Assembly (NCBI GenBank): GCA_002791835.1 | Contig: PFNE01000029.1 | Location: 1 to 46,544, forward strand | Reading direction: 5' to 3' | DNA length: 46,544 bases | DNA from: Alphaproteobacteria bacterium CG_4_10_14_0_8_um_filter_37_21 | GTDB lineage: Bacteria > Pseudomonadota > Alphaproteobacteria > Paracaedibacterales > UBA11393 | Part shown: positions 17,483 to 25,757 of the stretch, piece after piece | Numbering within the stretch: the stretch's first letter is position 1 | How the letters are laid out: every line of letters starts with the position of its first letter | Translations under genes and position numbers: made by a program | The notes under the pieces: model-generated | Told to the model about the DNA's origin: nothing | The model's input: only the letters and a program-made list of their open reading frames with translations | The model's database searches: none

Positions 17483-18087
17483 GCGATTTCTCTCTCTAAT
17501 AAATTTTTTAATACCTGGCATGCATTATTAATAGCACGAATATTGTCTTCAGAATCTTTAGTTTTTTTAAGATCTGGATGATTGCGTTTTACAAACGTAC
17601 GATAAGCCGATTGTAGTTGGTCAGATGTGTAGGGATAAGACAGCTTTAATATGTTTAAAGATTCAAGTTCTTCTTGTGTTAACCGAATGGTGTTAGGCCC
17701 CTGATTTTGGGTAAATATACTAAATGGATCTTGATACATAGAAGGATCGGCCATATAAGCAGCTGTTACCGATGCATTCGTGCCCATTGGCCAAGTTTCC
17801 CTGTTCCAATGTTGATCAGCGTAAGCAGACTGCTGCGCTTGACCTTGTGTCATACCATTATAAAAACGCCAAGATGCATTGTATTCACGAACATGATCTA
17901 AGCAAAACATGTACCACTGACTGGTATCATGGTGGTTGGCTACTTGCTGTGCCGTTTTTGGCGCCTTATGTATGCCTTCTTTATTACAGCCTTGATAATC
18001 ACAGTATTTATACTGTGGTATATCCGCCTGATGGGCATAATTTTGATCGTGGTTACTATTAAACCATGTGGAAATTTTTCTAAGCAT
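17476..18087 (-). CDS. J-domain protein with N-terminal Cys/His cluster
   Basis: DnaJ-like co-chaperone, probably partnering DnaK. The J-domain is at the C-terminus (about residues 140-200) with the HPD tripeptide in FVKRNHPDLKKTKD. The N-terminal part has CDYQGCNKEG and WYMFCLDHVREYN, a possible zinc site, followed by WRFYNGMT. This layout (C-x4-C, FCLDHVREYN, C-terminal J) is a recognised alphaproteobacterial J-protein type, from memory of the family. The gene overlaps the next gene by 7 bp. Its specific client is unknown. Confidence 0.87.
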   Translation of the reverse strand: MLRKISTWFNSNHDQNYAHQADIPQYKYCDYQGCNKEGIHKAPKTAQQVANHHDTSQWYMFCLDHVREYNASWRFYNGMTQGQAQQSAYADQHWNRETWPMGTNASVTAAYMADPSMYQDPFSIFTQNQGPNTIRLTQEELESLNILKLSYPYTSDQLQSAYRTFVKRNHPDLKKTKDSEDNIRAINNACQVLKNLLEREIAC

Positions 18088-18287
18088 ATTATTACTATAG
18101 CGCTTGAAAAAGCTACAGTCACTAGGGGTTATAAAAATAATTATAATAAATATTTTTGACTAATTCATTGAACGTTATTATATTATACTTAAGACCAAAA
18201 AACATATTCCCAAGAATCAACTAAAAAGATTCTGAAGATGAACAGTATTATACAATAAACTGTGCATTTTTGGTATCTATCGCCCCC

Positions 18288-18314
18288 TATAATAATATTT
18301 TTTATATTATTATA
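18288..18314 (+). promoter_or_regulatory. AT-only perfect hairpin in the leader of the LRR gene
   Basis: TATAATAATAT (18288-18298) and ATATTATTATA (18304-18314) are perfect inverted repeats of 11 bp around a five-T loop. The structure contains no G or C and ends 35 bp before the ATG at 18350. It could be a weak RNA hairpin, a protein-binding palindrome or part of a promoter. The strand is given as that of the downstream gene. Confidence 0.45.
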
Positions 18315-18349
18315 TTAAACTTACAATTGAATACATAAGGTATATTATC

Positions 18350-19648
18350 ATGTTCATCAACATCACAAAACATATCCTGTTCTTTTTTTTAGTTGGCTCA
18401 CCCCTGGTGGCGTTGGCTAGTGATAATGTGCAATTGAATACACTTATGAAAAGTCATATCGCAACATTTGTACCGAAAAAATATTTAATGTTTATTGTTG
18501 CATCAGGAACAGAAAGTGTAAATATTTATGATGAATCTAATAGGTATCGATTGATGCATTTGGGGATTACCCCCTATCACTGTAAAACATCAAGCGATGA
18601 TGTTCATTGGCAGGAAATTCTCATCACAAAAGAACAGTTGGAAACAATCAATAACTCAAATGTTGATTTATTGATTTCAAGTTTAATCATAAGTGATGAC
18701 CCCACAATAAACATCTCATGGTTAGATAATATTGAAAATATTGTTCTGAGTGATTTTTACCCCAAAGATACAGATGCTTACAAAGGGCTAGGTTTGCTAT
18801 TTTATCATAACGCACACCTTCCCCTTGTTGTAAAATTTGCGCCAAATATTACGTCGACTCCCTTTAATAGTTGTGTTCCAATTAATGTGAATCATTTACA
18901 TTTGATAGGGGAAGTGGGGAAAATTGAGAATAAATTTCTTCAAGGTTGTACAGGTTTAAAGTCGCTTGATTTATCAGGGCTCTCAAACGTGAAATTCATT
19001 GGAGAGAACTTCCTTTATGGTTGTACAGGTTTGACGTCGCTTGATTTTTCACCGTTTTCAAAGGTGACGCACTTTGATGAGGATTTCCTTCGTAATTGTA
19101 CAAGTTTAACGACGCTTAATTTTTCACCGTTCATAAATGTAACACATATTGGTGGTTATTTCCTTTCTGGTTGTACAAGTTTAACGGACCTTGATTTATC
19201 ACCGCTCTCACAAGTGGCAGACATTGAGGATGGTTTCCTGTCGGATTGTGCAAGTTTAACGACGCTTGATTTTTCACCCCTCTCAAACGTTAAAATCATT
19301 AGGTATTATTTCCTTTCTGGTTGTACAAATTTAACGGAACTTGATTTTTCACCGCTCTCAAATTTGCAAACCATTGAGGATTTTTTCCTTTTTGGTTGCA
19401 CAAATTTAACGGAACTTGATTTCTCACCGCTCTCAAACGTGAAAATCATTGGGAATTCTTTCCTGTCTGGTTGTGCAGCTTTAACGTCGCTTAATTTATC
19501 ACCATTTTCAAAAATCACAAGATTCAGAAGACAAGTTTTTGATGGCTGTACTGGTTTAACAAGCATTATAGTGCCCAGCGGGGAATTGTGGTTAAAAAAA
19601 AGAGCGCGGAAAATGAAAAAAGCAAACAGCCTTTCGCCTTTTGTGTAG
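18350..19648 (+). CDS. Secreted BspA-like leucine-rich-repeat protein
   Basis: Exported repeat protein with a signal peptide (residues 1-24, cut after ALA). Residues 25-195 are a unique N-terminal domain. Residues 196-395 hold eight 25-aa repeats with consensus FLsGCTsLTtLDFSPLSNVkiI, and a partial ninth follows (VFDGCTGLTSI). The shared Cys at position 5 of each repeat and the FxGCxxLxxLxxxxxxxxI spacing are those of LRR_5/BspA-like repeats, which often bind host or protist surfaces. The tail is basic (LKKRARKMKK). AAGG sits 9 bp before the ATG. It stands alone with a long structured leader upstream and a 326-bp gap after. A host-interaction role is inference. Confidence 0.82.
   Translation: MFINITKHILFFFLVGSPLVALASDNVQLNTLMKSHIATFVPKKYLMFIVASGTESVNIYDESNRYRLMHLGITPYHCKTSSDDVHWQEILITKEQLETINNSNVDLLISSLIISDDPTINISWLDNIENIVLSDFYPKDTDAYKGLGLLFYHNAHLPLVVKFAPNITSTPFNSCVPINVNHLHLIGEVGKIENKFLQGCTGLKSLDLSGLSNVKFIGENFLYGCTGLTSLDFSPFSKVTHFDEDFLRNCTSLTTLNFSPFINVTHIGGYFLSGCTSLTDLDLSPLSQVADIEDGFLSDCASLTTLDFSPLSNVKIIRYYFLSGCTNLTELDFSPLSNLQTIEDFFLFGCTNLTELDFSPLSNVKIIGNSFLSGCAALTSLNLSPFSKITRFRRQVFDGCTGLTSIIVPSGELWLKKRARKMKKANSLSPFV
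18935..19588 (+). repeat. Tandem 75-bp coding repeats of the LRR protein
   Basis: Eight 75-bp units plus a partial ninth encode the 25-aa leucine-rich repeats. Neighbouring units stay recognisably similar at DNA level, for example the recurring GGTTGTACAAATTTAACGGA. This suggests expansion by recent unequal exchange or gene conversion. Units 6 and 7 (about 19310-19460) look most alike. Confidence 0.8.
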
Positions 19649-19974
19649 ATCATAGAGGAATAAACTTCGCTGATTCATATTTGCTGGCGTCATTTAAGAT
19701 GATGTTCTAAAACTGTCTAAACTAAACGACGGCTTCTTATTCTAGTTTCAAAATTATCGCTGAATTAAACTGGTTTTCTGTTAAGTGAGCGAGAAGTCGA
19801 AGTGTGTATAATATCATGTGTTTTACTAACCCCCACCCTTGCATGATAGAAAAAATGCGAATGGCACTCTTCTTTTAACACCTTAAGTGTTCCTAACAGC
19901 GCGTTTGTAAACCAGATGACTTATTTGTTTAGGGGTGCCATACTAAATGATAAGAAAAAGAACTTATCACGTGC
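19649..19974. other. 326-bp gap between the LRR gene and comEC
   Basis: No convincing gene, tRNA or terminator is visible. Two small inverted repeats are present: AACAC-CTTAA-GTGTT near 19880, and a stronger one just before comEC, described separately. No insertion-sequence ends or direct repeats were noticed. Confidence 0.5.
19948..19969 (+). promoter_or_regulatory. Hairpin holding the purine-rich initiation region of comEC
   Basis: TGATAAG (19948-19954) and CTTATCA (19963-19969) form a perfect 7-bp stem with the loop AAAAAGAA, the only purine-rich tract upstream of ATG 19975. The hairpin ends 5 bp before the start. It might modulate ribosome access. This is sequence observation only. Confidence 0.4.
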
Positions 19975-21960
19975 ATGGCAGATAGTATATACCTTGAAAG
20001 ATCACGCTTAATTCTATGGATTCCTGTGTGCATGATGATAGGAATCATCGGCTACTTTCAATTGATGGAAGAACCGACCATCTTGATGGTTTTGCTGCCA
20101 GTAATTATGTTTTCTTTATTGTTAATATATACCTTTGAAATCATGTCATTGCGGATAATGACAACAGCTTTTTTGTTTATAAGCCTTGGCTTTGCCATTA
20201 TTTATACAAAAACGCACTATGTGAACACAACGTTACTTACAAAAAAGCTTAAAAAAATAAAGATCGCAGGCACTGTGACAGAGTCAGACTACCTGCCACA
20301 CAAAAAACTACATAAAATAACGCTAAAGCTTGATAGCAATACACAAGACAACCTTAAAAAAGTTAAAATAAATTACAGTGATAAAAATACGTTAATCCCG
20401 CAAGTTGGGGATTCAATAAAAGGTATAGCCTCACTTTTTCCTTACGGAGATCCAGTATCTGCTTATGGATATGACTTTAGAAAAAATGCTTACTTCAAAG
20501 GTATACAAGCTTCTGGCCGCCTGTACGAAATTACAGACTTACAAAAATCAGAAACAGGCGGCCTACAGCGTATACGAACAAACTTATCAACTTATTTTAG
20601 AAAAAAATTAAGTGGGGAAGTGGCCGAAATTGCAACCGCCCTTACAACAGGGCAACGACAAGGTATTACCACAGAAACACGCAATGCTTTTGCAGATTCT
20701 GGTCTTGCACACATTTTAGCGATTTCTGGCCTTCATATAAGCTTAGTGGCAGGTTTGTTCTTTCTTATTTTAAGGCGCGCTTTATCTTTAATCCCCGCTA
20801 TCACGCGCCAATATAATGTGAAAAAATTTACTTGTTTTGCAACCATTCCGGCCACGTTATTTTATGTTGCTCTATCGGGATTTGGGTACCCTGCGATACG
20901 TGCGTTTTATATGACGATGTTTGCCTGCCTTGCTATTGCGATGGATAAACACCCCTTTAATATGCGTTCATTATCTCTTACCGCCGTTCTTATTTTGCTG
21001 GTGTTTCCAGAAAGCGCAACCTCTGTTAGTTTTCAACTTTCATTTTCTGCTGTTTTAGGATTGATTGCATTTTACGAAAAGCCCTGGATGAACTTAAAAA
21101 ATAAAAGCATGCATAAAAATATAACTGGCAAAATAGCCCTTTATATTTTTGGTATTTGCATGACAACTATTATTGCAACACTTGCAACAACCCCTATCAG
21201 CCTTTATTACTTTAAAAAGCTTACATTAAATTCTATATTTTCAAACCTACTTGCCATCCCTTTAACGGGTTTTATTATCATGCCTGCTAGTATGCTGTGT
21301 GTTTTAAGCTATTTCACAATTGATGTTGAATGGCCCTACTTTGTATTGGAACAAGGCATTAAACTTCTTATTCTATGTGCACAAACGGTCAGCAGCTGGA
21401 GGGGGTCGAACATATCATGTCATCAGCCAGCCGAATTATACTTATGCTTATTTGGATTTGGTTTTTTATGGTTATGTCTGTTTCAAACACGCCTGCGGTT
21501 TTTGGGATTTGTCTTTATGGCAGGTTCACTGTGCACACTGACACAAAAAAAGCACCTTCCCGATATATATATGGCAGATCAAGGCACTGTTATTGCTGTT
21601 AGCGAAAATAATACATTCTACATTTCAGGTAAACAAGGCAGCTTTTTTTACGATCAGTGGAAGGAAGAAGCTGGCGCTAAGAATATTGAACCTTTAAAAA
21701 ATAAAGAAATACACCTATCACCTGATATCACGCTGATTACAAACCCTTGGTTCATGGGTAGGCAGTTTTTCAAAAATTTTAGGTGTCCCAAAATATTATT
21801 AAGCAACGGAAAAATATATAAGTGCCAGCGTTACAGTGAACAAGTTATCGATAGAGATACATTAAAGAAAAAGGGGACACACCTTGTCTGGTTACATCCC
21901 TTTAAAGTGCAAAGTGTCAGATCTACCTTAGGCAACAGACCTTGGGTGAATTCAAATTAG
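19975..21960 (+). CDS. comEC: ComEC/Rec2-type DNA-uptake channel
   Basis: Inner-membrane channel for single-stranded DNA import in natural transformation. The N-terminus has two to three hydrophobic segments and a DUF4131-like beta region (about residues 85-190). The competence core follows with the hallmark ALTTGQRQGI...FADSGLAHILAISGLHISLVAG (about 215-260) and GYPAIRAFYM. After the last helices the C-terminal 100 residues contain MADQGTVIAVSENNTFYIS but no HxHxDH metallo-beta-lactamase motif, so the nuclease-like domain is absent or reduced, as in many alphaproteobacterial versions. Length 661 aa. Its stop overlaps the convergent fliW stop by 4 bp. No other competence genes are nearby. Confidence 0.9.
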   Translation: MADSIYLERSRLILWIPVCMMIGIIGYFQLMEEPTILMVLLPVIMFSLLLIYTFEIMSLRIMTTAFLFISLGFAIIYTKTHYVNTTLLTKKLKKIKIAGTVTESDYLPHKKLHKITLKLDSNTQDNLKKVKINYSDKNTLIPQVGDSIKGIASLFPYGDPVSAYGYDFRKNAYFKGIQASGRLYEITDLQKSETGGLQRIRTNLSTYFRKKLSGEVAEIATALTTGQRQGITTETRNAFADSGLAHILAISGLHISLVAGLFFLILRRALSLIPAITRQYNVKKFTCFATIPATLFYVALSGFGYPAIRAFYMTMFACLAIAMDKHPFNMRSLSLTAVLILLVFPESATSVSFQLSFSAVLGLIAFYEKPWMNLKNKSMHKNITGKIALYIFGICMTTIIATLATTPISLYYFKKLTLNSIFSNLLAIPLTGFIIMPASMLCVLSYFTIDVEWPYFVLEQGIKLLILCAQTVSSWRGSNISCHQPAELYLCLFGFGFLWLCLFQTRLRFLGFVFMAGSLCTLTQKKHLPDIYMADQGTVIAVSENNTFYISGKQGSFFYDQWKEEAGAKNIEPLKNKEIHLSPDITLITNPWFMGRQFFKNFRCPKILLSNGKIYKCQRYSEQVIDRDTLKKKGTHLVWLHPFKVQSVRSTLGNRPWVNSN

Positions 21961-22463
21961 CACAAGGGCTCACACACGTTGTAAATAGGATTATTTAAAA
22001 CAATTTGCCAAGCTGTTTTACTTTCTACATTAAAGAATATAGGTGCCATCGTATTGATACTCATATTATTTTTCATAGAATTATTTGTTGATATAACAAA
22101 TGCATATTTTAAATCTTGCGTATCCATAGATAAGATGGCGGCAACATGGTCAATATCACTTTTTAAAAGCAGTGATTTTATTTGCCCGACACTATCAACG
22201 TTTTCCATATTATTGTTGAATAATATAAAGCATAGATCATCTTCATTAAAAGATTGTAAAATCATAAATGGAGAATTTTTTGGCACTCCAGGCATCATAC
22301 CTAAACCAAATTTTTTACTTTTCTCAAAACCTAAAAGACCAGATTCAAAATGAAAAATATTTTCATGCGTTACATCAATTGGCCCTAGACGCGTATGTAG
22401 CGTAATAGGCCGTTTTATATTATTAAAATTTTCTAAATTAAGGTCTGTTTGATTATTAAACAT
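21957..22463 (-). CDS. fliW: Flagellar assembly factor FliW
   Basis: Small cytoplasmic protein that, in known systems, binds flagellin and antagonises the translational repressor CsrA. The FliW fold is recognisable: HTRLGPIDVTHENIFHFESGLLGFEKSKKFGL near the N-terminus and the later LLLKSDIDHVAAILSMDTQ region. I chose ATG 22463, which follows GGAG with six bases between; an upstream ATG at 22475 lacks a ribosome-binding site. The gene closes the flagellar unit flgI-flgJ-flgN-like-flgK-flgL-fliW, 20 bp after the flgL-like gene. No csrA is in the window. FliW is unusual for alphaproteobacteria, which mainly use FlbT/FlaF. Confidence 0.82.
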   Translation of the reverse strand: MFNNQTDLNLENFNNIKRPITLHTRLGPIDVTHENIFHFESGLLGFEKSKKFGLGMMPGVPKNSPFMILQSFNEDDLCFILFNNNMENVDSVGQIKSLLLKSDIDHVAAILSMDTQDLKYAFVISTNNSMKNNMSINTMAPIFFNVESKTAWQIVLNNPIYNVCEPLC

Positions 22464-22483
22464 CAGTAACTCCATTTTATAAA

Positions 22484-23425
22484 TTATCCTAGTATTCGTT
22501 GTGTTGCACGATTTAGTTCTTGCAGCTGAAGGTGTTCTTGAACTCTGAAATTTGTTATTAAATCTAATTGTGCTTCCAACGTTTGTAATTCAGCTTGACT
22601 ATTGGGAAGCGCTATTAAAAATGTCTGTTCATAGCGTTCTTGTTCTGTTTCTTTAGCTTTCTCCATTTCTTTTAAAGAATTTTCAATTAGCTTTGTTTGT
22701 TGTGCTATTGATTCCTTCACTTTTATGGATTTAATTTCTGCACTATTGATAAGATCCAATGCATCTGAAAAATTTTGATCGGCTGGATCGCTAGGATTAC
22801 CCGCAATAGCCAGGCGCATAGCGCGTACAGTTTCTTCAATCATTGGATCTTTAGCCGTCAGTGCTGAAATATCTGTTGTGGAACAAAAAACATCAATACA
22901 TAAATAAGAGCCCGTTTCACCCCCTAAAGCATAAGACGTGTCTACGGTTGCAGGTGATGCTGGTGTTGAAAACAATGAAAAATCGGCAACTTTATTATTA
23001 TAAAGTTCACCAGTACCTGCTAATGACGCCGTTTTATTTAAATCATTTTCTAAGGTTTTTAACATACTCTGAATTGTTACTGTAAAATTGCCATTTGGTA
23101 ATTGCTGGTGCGTTCTGGCATCTGCAATAAGGCTTTTAAATTCTGAAAGTTGCGCTGTAAAGCGATTAACAAAATCACTTTTGTCTTTAATTTTTACAGC
23201 CAAATCTTCTTTAACAGTCCGTGAACTATCAAGAAGGGCTGTTTGAATAATTTCTGAACGTAAAATTTGCAATGGATTTTCTCGTTTAGAAAGCATGCCA
23301 CCCCGACCCATTTTTTCAACTTCATCAGAAATGCTATCTTTACGTGCAGCCAATTGCGATTGAGTAAATTGAGATAATCTTGTTGCACTGGGTGATACAC
23401 CGAGGTCACTAATCGTATTTGTCAT
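22484..23425 (-). CDS. flgL: Flagellar hook-filament junction protein FlgL-like
   Basis: Second junction protein between hook and filament (HAP3), secreted by the flagellar type III system. The product is 313 aa, with helical ends and a variable middle. The C-terminal helix (LQTLEAQLDLITNFRVQEHLQ) and the N-terminal helix (SATRLSQFTQSQLAARKDSISDEVEKM) are of flagellin/FlgL type, with no signal peptide. It lies 12 bp after flgK. AAAGGG precedes ATG 23425. Sequence similarity by eye is modest, and the call rests partly on position. A small flagellin is the main alternative. Confidence 0.75.
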   Translation of the reverse strand: MTNTISDLGVSPSATRLSQFTQSQLAARKDSISDEVEKMGRGGMLSKRENPLQILRSEIIQTALLDSSRTVKEDLAVKIKDKSDFVNRFTAQLSEFKSLIADARTHQQLPNGNFTVTIQSMLKTLENDLNKTASLAGTGELYNNKVADFSLFSTPASPATVDTSYALGGETGSYLCIDVFCSTTDISALTAKDPMIEETVRAMRLAIAGNPSDPADQNFSDALDLINSAEIKSIKVKESIAQQTKLIENSLKEMEKAKETEQERYEQTFLIALPNSQAELQTLEAQLDLITNFRVQEHLQLQELNRATQRILG

Positions 23426-23437
23426 ACTCAGCCCTTT

Positions 23438-25285
23438 TTAAGTTACATCAAACAATGCATCACGCATTGCAAGGCTTGAAGCGAGAACTTTTAACATCAT
23501 CTGTTGAAAAAGCGCCAGATCCATCATATTATCTTGCGCTTCCTTGTGTGTTGTTTTGCTTAAAGTTTCTATAAGTTTTGTTGATTCTATATGGGACGAT
23601 ATAGCAAGTGTTTTTTCACGCTCAAAATTTCTGGTCATCACACTTAAATTACCCACAATAGAAGTAAAGTATTCTTGCAAAGAGCTTGTTTTTGAATCCA
23701 TTGTATCAGTGATTGCAAAAGACATTTTATTTTCAGTTAAGCCTGCTGCTAATTCCTTTGCAATATGTGTGCCAAACAAGGCAGAATCATGCGTTGTGGG
23801 TGGCATTTTCATGTTAAGTAAACCAACAGCTATGCCATTACCGGTATTTTTAACAATATCAGGGCGAATTTTTATCTGCTGTGTAAAACCCGCACTATTG
23901 GGTTGTAAGGCATTTGTCAGTAAATTATTTAAACCAAAAAAGTTAGAAAATGATGTTTTTTCACCGCTAGTTAGTTCTAAATTACTCGTGACCCCTGGTG
24001 AACCAAAGGGATCCTGTTCACCAATTGCAATACCCAAACTTGTATCTGATGTCGTCAACTGGAATTGCCCATTTGTAATAGATGCCGTGATATTGATATT
24101 ACTTAGTGGCCCACCTGCTGTCAGTTCTGTATTTAAAAAGGTGACAAATGCGTTTATATCACCCCCGCCAAATGTTGATAAATCAACATCTTTATAACTA
24201 ACATTACCGGAACCACTATTTAACTTATGCTCACGATCAATTAAGGCAAAACGTACGATGCCACTGGTATTACCAAAAGCCAACGTTTCTGTGCCTGTGA
24301 TAGCTGAAAATCCTGGAATGCCATCGCCAGTTATTGTTGATCTTAAGTCCGTAGATACGCCAAAATTATGGATACGATTAAACTCTGTTACCATTTGTGT
24401 TGTGGCTTGGTCTATCTGCTGTTGAAGTGCTGGCGTAAACACATCGCGGACATAAAGATTTGCTGCTATTTCTCCCCGTCCTGCTTTTAAGGTATTTGTG
24501 ACATCAACTGTTTCACCATTAACAGTTAAATGAATAGGATTAAATGCCATCGTTGGGCTCACAACAAGGGTATCATCATAACTGAAAGAAGCGGCTTCAT
24601 CACCATATACAAGGCGCTTAGAACCACTTTGGTCAGTGTATAGTGTATAGTTTCCATTACTTTCTAAGCGTGCAAAAACATCAATATGCTTTGATAAATC
24701 ATTTAAGGCAGCACGTTGCTGTTCTACTGCCGAAAAATCCCCTTCTGAAACTTCTAAAGTGCGTGCATTGGCACTCGCTAATAATTTTAAAGATTCATTA
24801 ACAAGAGAAATTGTACCTGTTATGCTTTCGCTTGCGTTCGCCCGCTCCCGTTGTATGGCGTCAGCAAAATCTTTGTTTTTTTCTATAAACGACGAAAGTT
24901 CGGAATATACTGTATTTTTTACATTAGCTAAACTAACCCTGTCTGTATTTGATAGGGTATAAAATTGTGCCGCTAATTTTGCACACTGATGAGCCACACT
25001 TCGATTTTCACCAACATTACCCACTTGTACTTCAACTTGAGATGCAAAAGCATGTTTTACACTTAACTCATTGGCTTTAAGCAATGTCTGCCTTGAGTTT
25101 GTTAAGAGTGATTCATTTACAGATTCTCTGACCGTTGCGATCAGCCCGCCGCCTTGGGCAGTATAATCAATGACTTTCTTAATAGAATTGGGGTCCTGCA
25201 TATCAGCAGCATTGCGCGAAAAAACGCCTTCTGCAGTGCGTGCAGTCATTAAAGATTGTCTGGCAACAGTCAATGCATCTTGCAT
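23438..25285 (-). CDS. flgK: Flagellar hook-associated protein FlgK
   Basis: First hook-filament junction protein (HAP1). The 615-aa product has the FlgK layout: an N-terminal helical region (ALTVARQSLMTARTAEGVFSRN), a second helical block around TEGD-like SEGDFSAVEQQRAALNDLSKHID, a beta-rich middle (about 230-480) with VTNTLKAGRGEIAANLYVRD, and C-terminal helices. The usual terminal motif is altered, ending in MDLALFQQMMLKVLASSLAMRDALF. The canonical N-terminal NVAN-TPGY signature is also degenerate (RNAADMQDPNSIKK). CGGAG precedes ATG 25285. It lies 1 bp after the FlgN-like gene. Confidence 0.87.
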   Translation of the reverse strand: MQDALTVARQSLMTARTAEGVFSRNAADMQDPNSIKKVIDYTAQGGGLIATVRESVNESLLTNSRQTLLKANELSVKHAFASQVEVQVGNVGENRSVAHQCAKLAAQFYTLSNTDRVSLANVKNTVYSELSSFIEKNKDFADAIQRERANASESITGTISLVNESLKLLASANARTLEVSEGDFSAVEQQRAALNDLSKHIDVFARLESNGNYTLYTDQSGSKRLVYGDEAASFSYDDTLVVSPTMAFNPIHLTVNGETVDVTNTLKAGRGEIAANLYVRDVFTPALQQQIDQATTQMVTEFNRIHNFGVSTDLRSTITGDGIPGFSAITGTETLAFGNTSGIVRFALIDREHKLNSGSGNVSYKDVDLSTFGGGDINAFVTFLNTELTAGGPLSNINITASITNGQFQLTTSDTSLGIAIGEQDPFGSPGVTSNLELTSGEKTSFSNFFGLNNLLTNALQPNSAGFTQQIKIRPDIVKNTGNGIAVGLLNMKMPPTTHDSALFGTHIAKELAAGLTENKMSFAITDTMDSKTSSLQEYFTSIVGNLSVMTRNFEREKTLAISSHIESTKLIETLSKTTHKEAQDNMMDLALFQQMMLKVLASSLAMRDALFDVT

Positions 25286-25286
25286 A

Positions 25287-25757
25287 TTATAGCTCCGTTA
25301 CCTGAAAAGGGCTGTAATCTACATTATGTTTATTGTGGACGCCATACGTTACACGTTTTGATACAGATTTTTTTGTTAAGTCCCTAAATGTATTGGCAAT
25401 CACATCTTTTTTAACATTGAGTTTAAAGACTTCATGTGCGACGCGTTGTTGCACATACTCAATTGTATTTTTAATAATATTTTGTGAATTTTGTGATAAA
25501 TTCTTAGAACGTGCATTTTGAATCTCACTTTGATAAACCTCAAATAATTTGGCGCGCTGTTCTTCGTGTTTTTCAACAGTTGATAAACCATAATCATCAA
25601 CACATATATCCATCATGTTCATAGACTGTCGTAAATTTTGAAAGGCCAAATAATATTGAGTAATATCGTTAGGAACTTCTTTTTCTTTTAAAGAAATCAC
25701 AGATTGAAAATCTTGTAATTTCAGATCAAAATCATCAGTACAACTATGCATATTCAT
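25287..25757 (-). CDS. FlgN-like flagellar chaperone candidate
   Basis: A 156-aa, charged, mostly helical protein with no signal or membrane segment, encoded between flgJ and flgK. Size, helical character and position match the FlgN-type chaperones that escort FlgK and FlgL to the export gate, but I see no diagnostic motif. I chose ATG 25757, which follows a strong GGAGGAA with eight bases between GGAGG and the start. The longer ATG at 25784 lies inside flgJ and lacks such a site. The gene overlaps flgJ by 14 bp and ends 1 bp before flgK. Confidence 0.6.
   Translation of the reverse strand: MNMHSCTDDFDLKLQDFQSVISLKEKEVPNDITQYYLAFQNLRQSMNMMDICVDDYGLSTVEKHEEQRAKLFEVYQSEIQNARSKNLSQNSQNIIKNTIEYVQQRVAHEVFKLNVKKDVIANTFRDLTKKSVSKRVTYGVHNKHNVDYSPFQVTEL

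Noticed and set aside
18935-19588. Regular 75-bp repeats considered as a CRISPR-like or satellite array
   Set aside because: The whole stretch is coding with no spacers, and the units translate into consistent LRR repeats.
21957-21960. Overlapping stops of comEC and fliW suspected as an assembly error
   Set aside because: Both proteins end normally for their families, and short convergent overlaps occur elsewhere in the window (ctrA/ccmB-like).
23544-24197. 217-aa open frame on the plus strand opposite flgK
   Set aside because: It is antisense to a clear FlgK coding region, has no ribosome-binding site or family resemblance, and its composition mirrors the complement of a well-supported protein.
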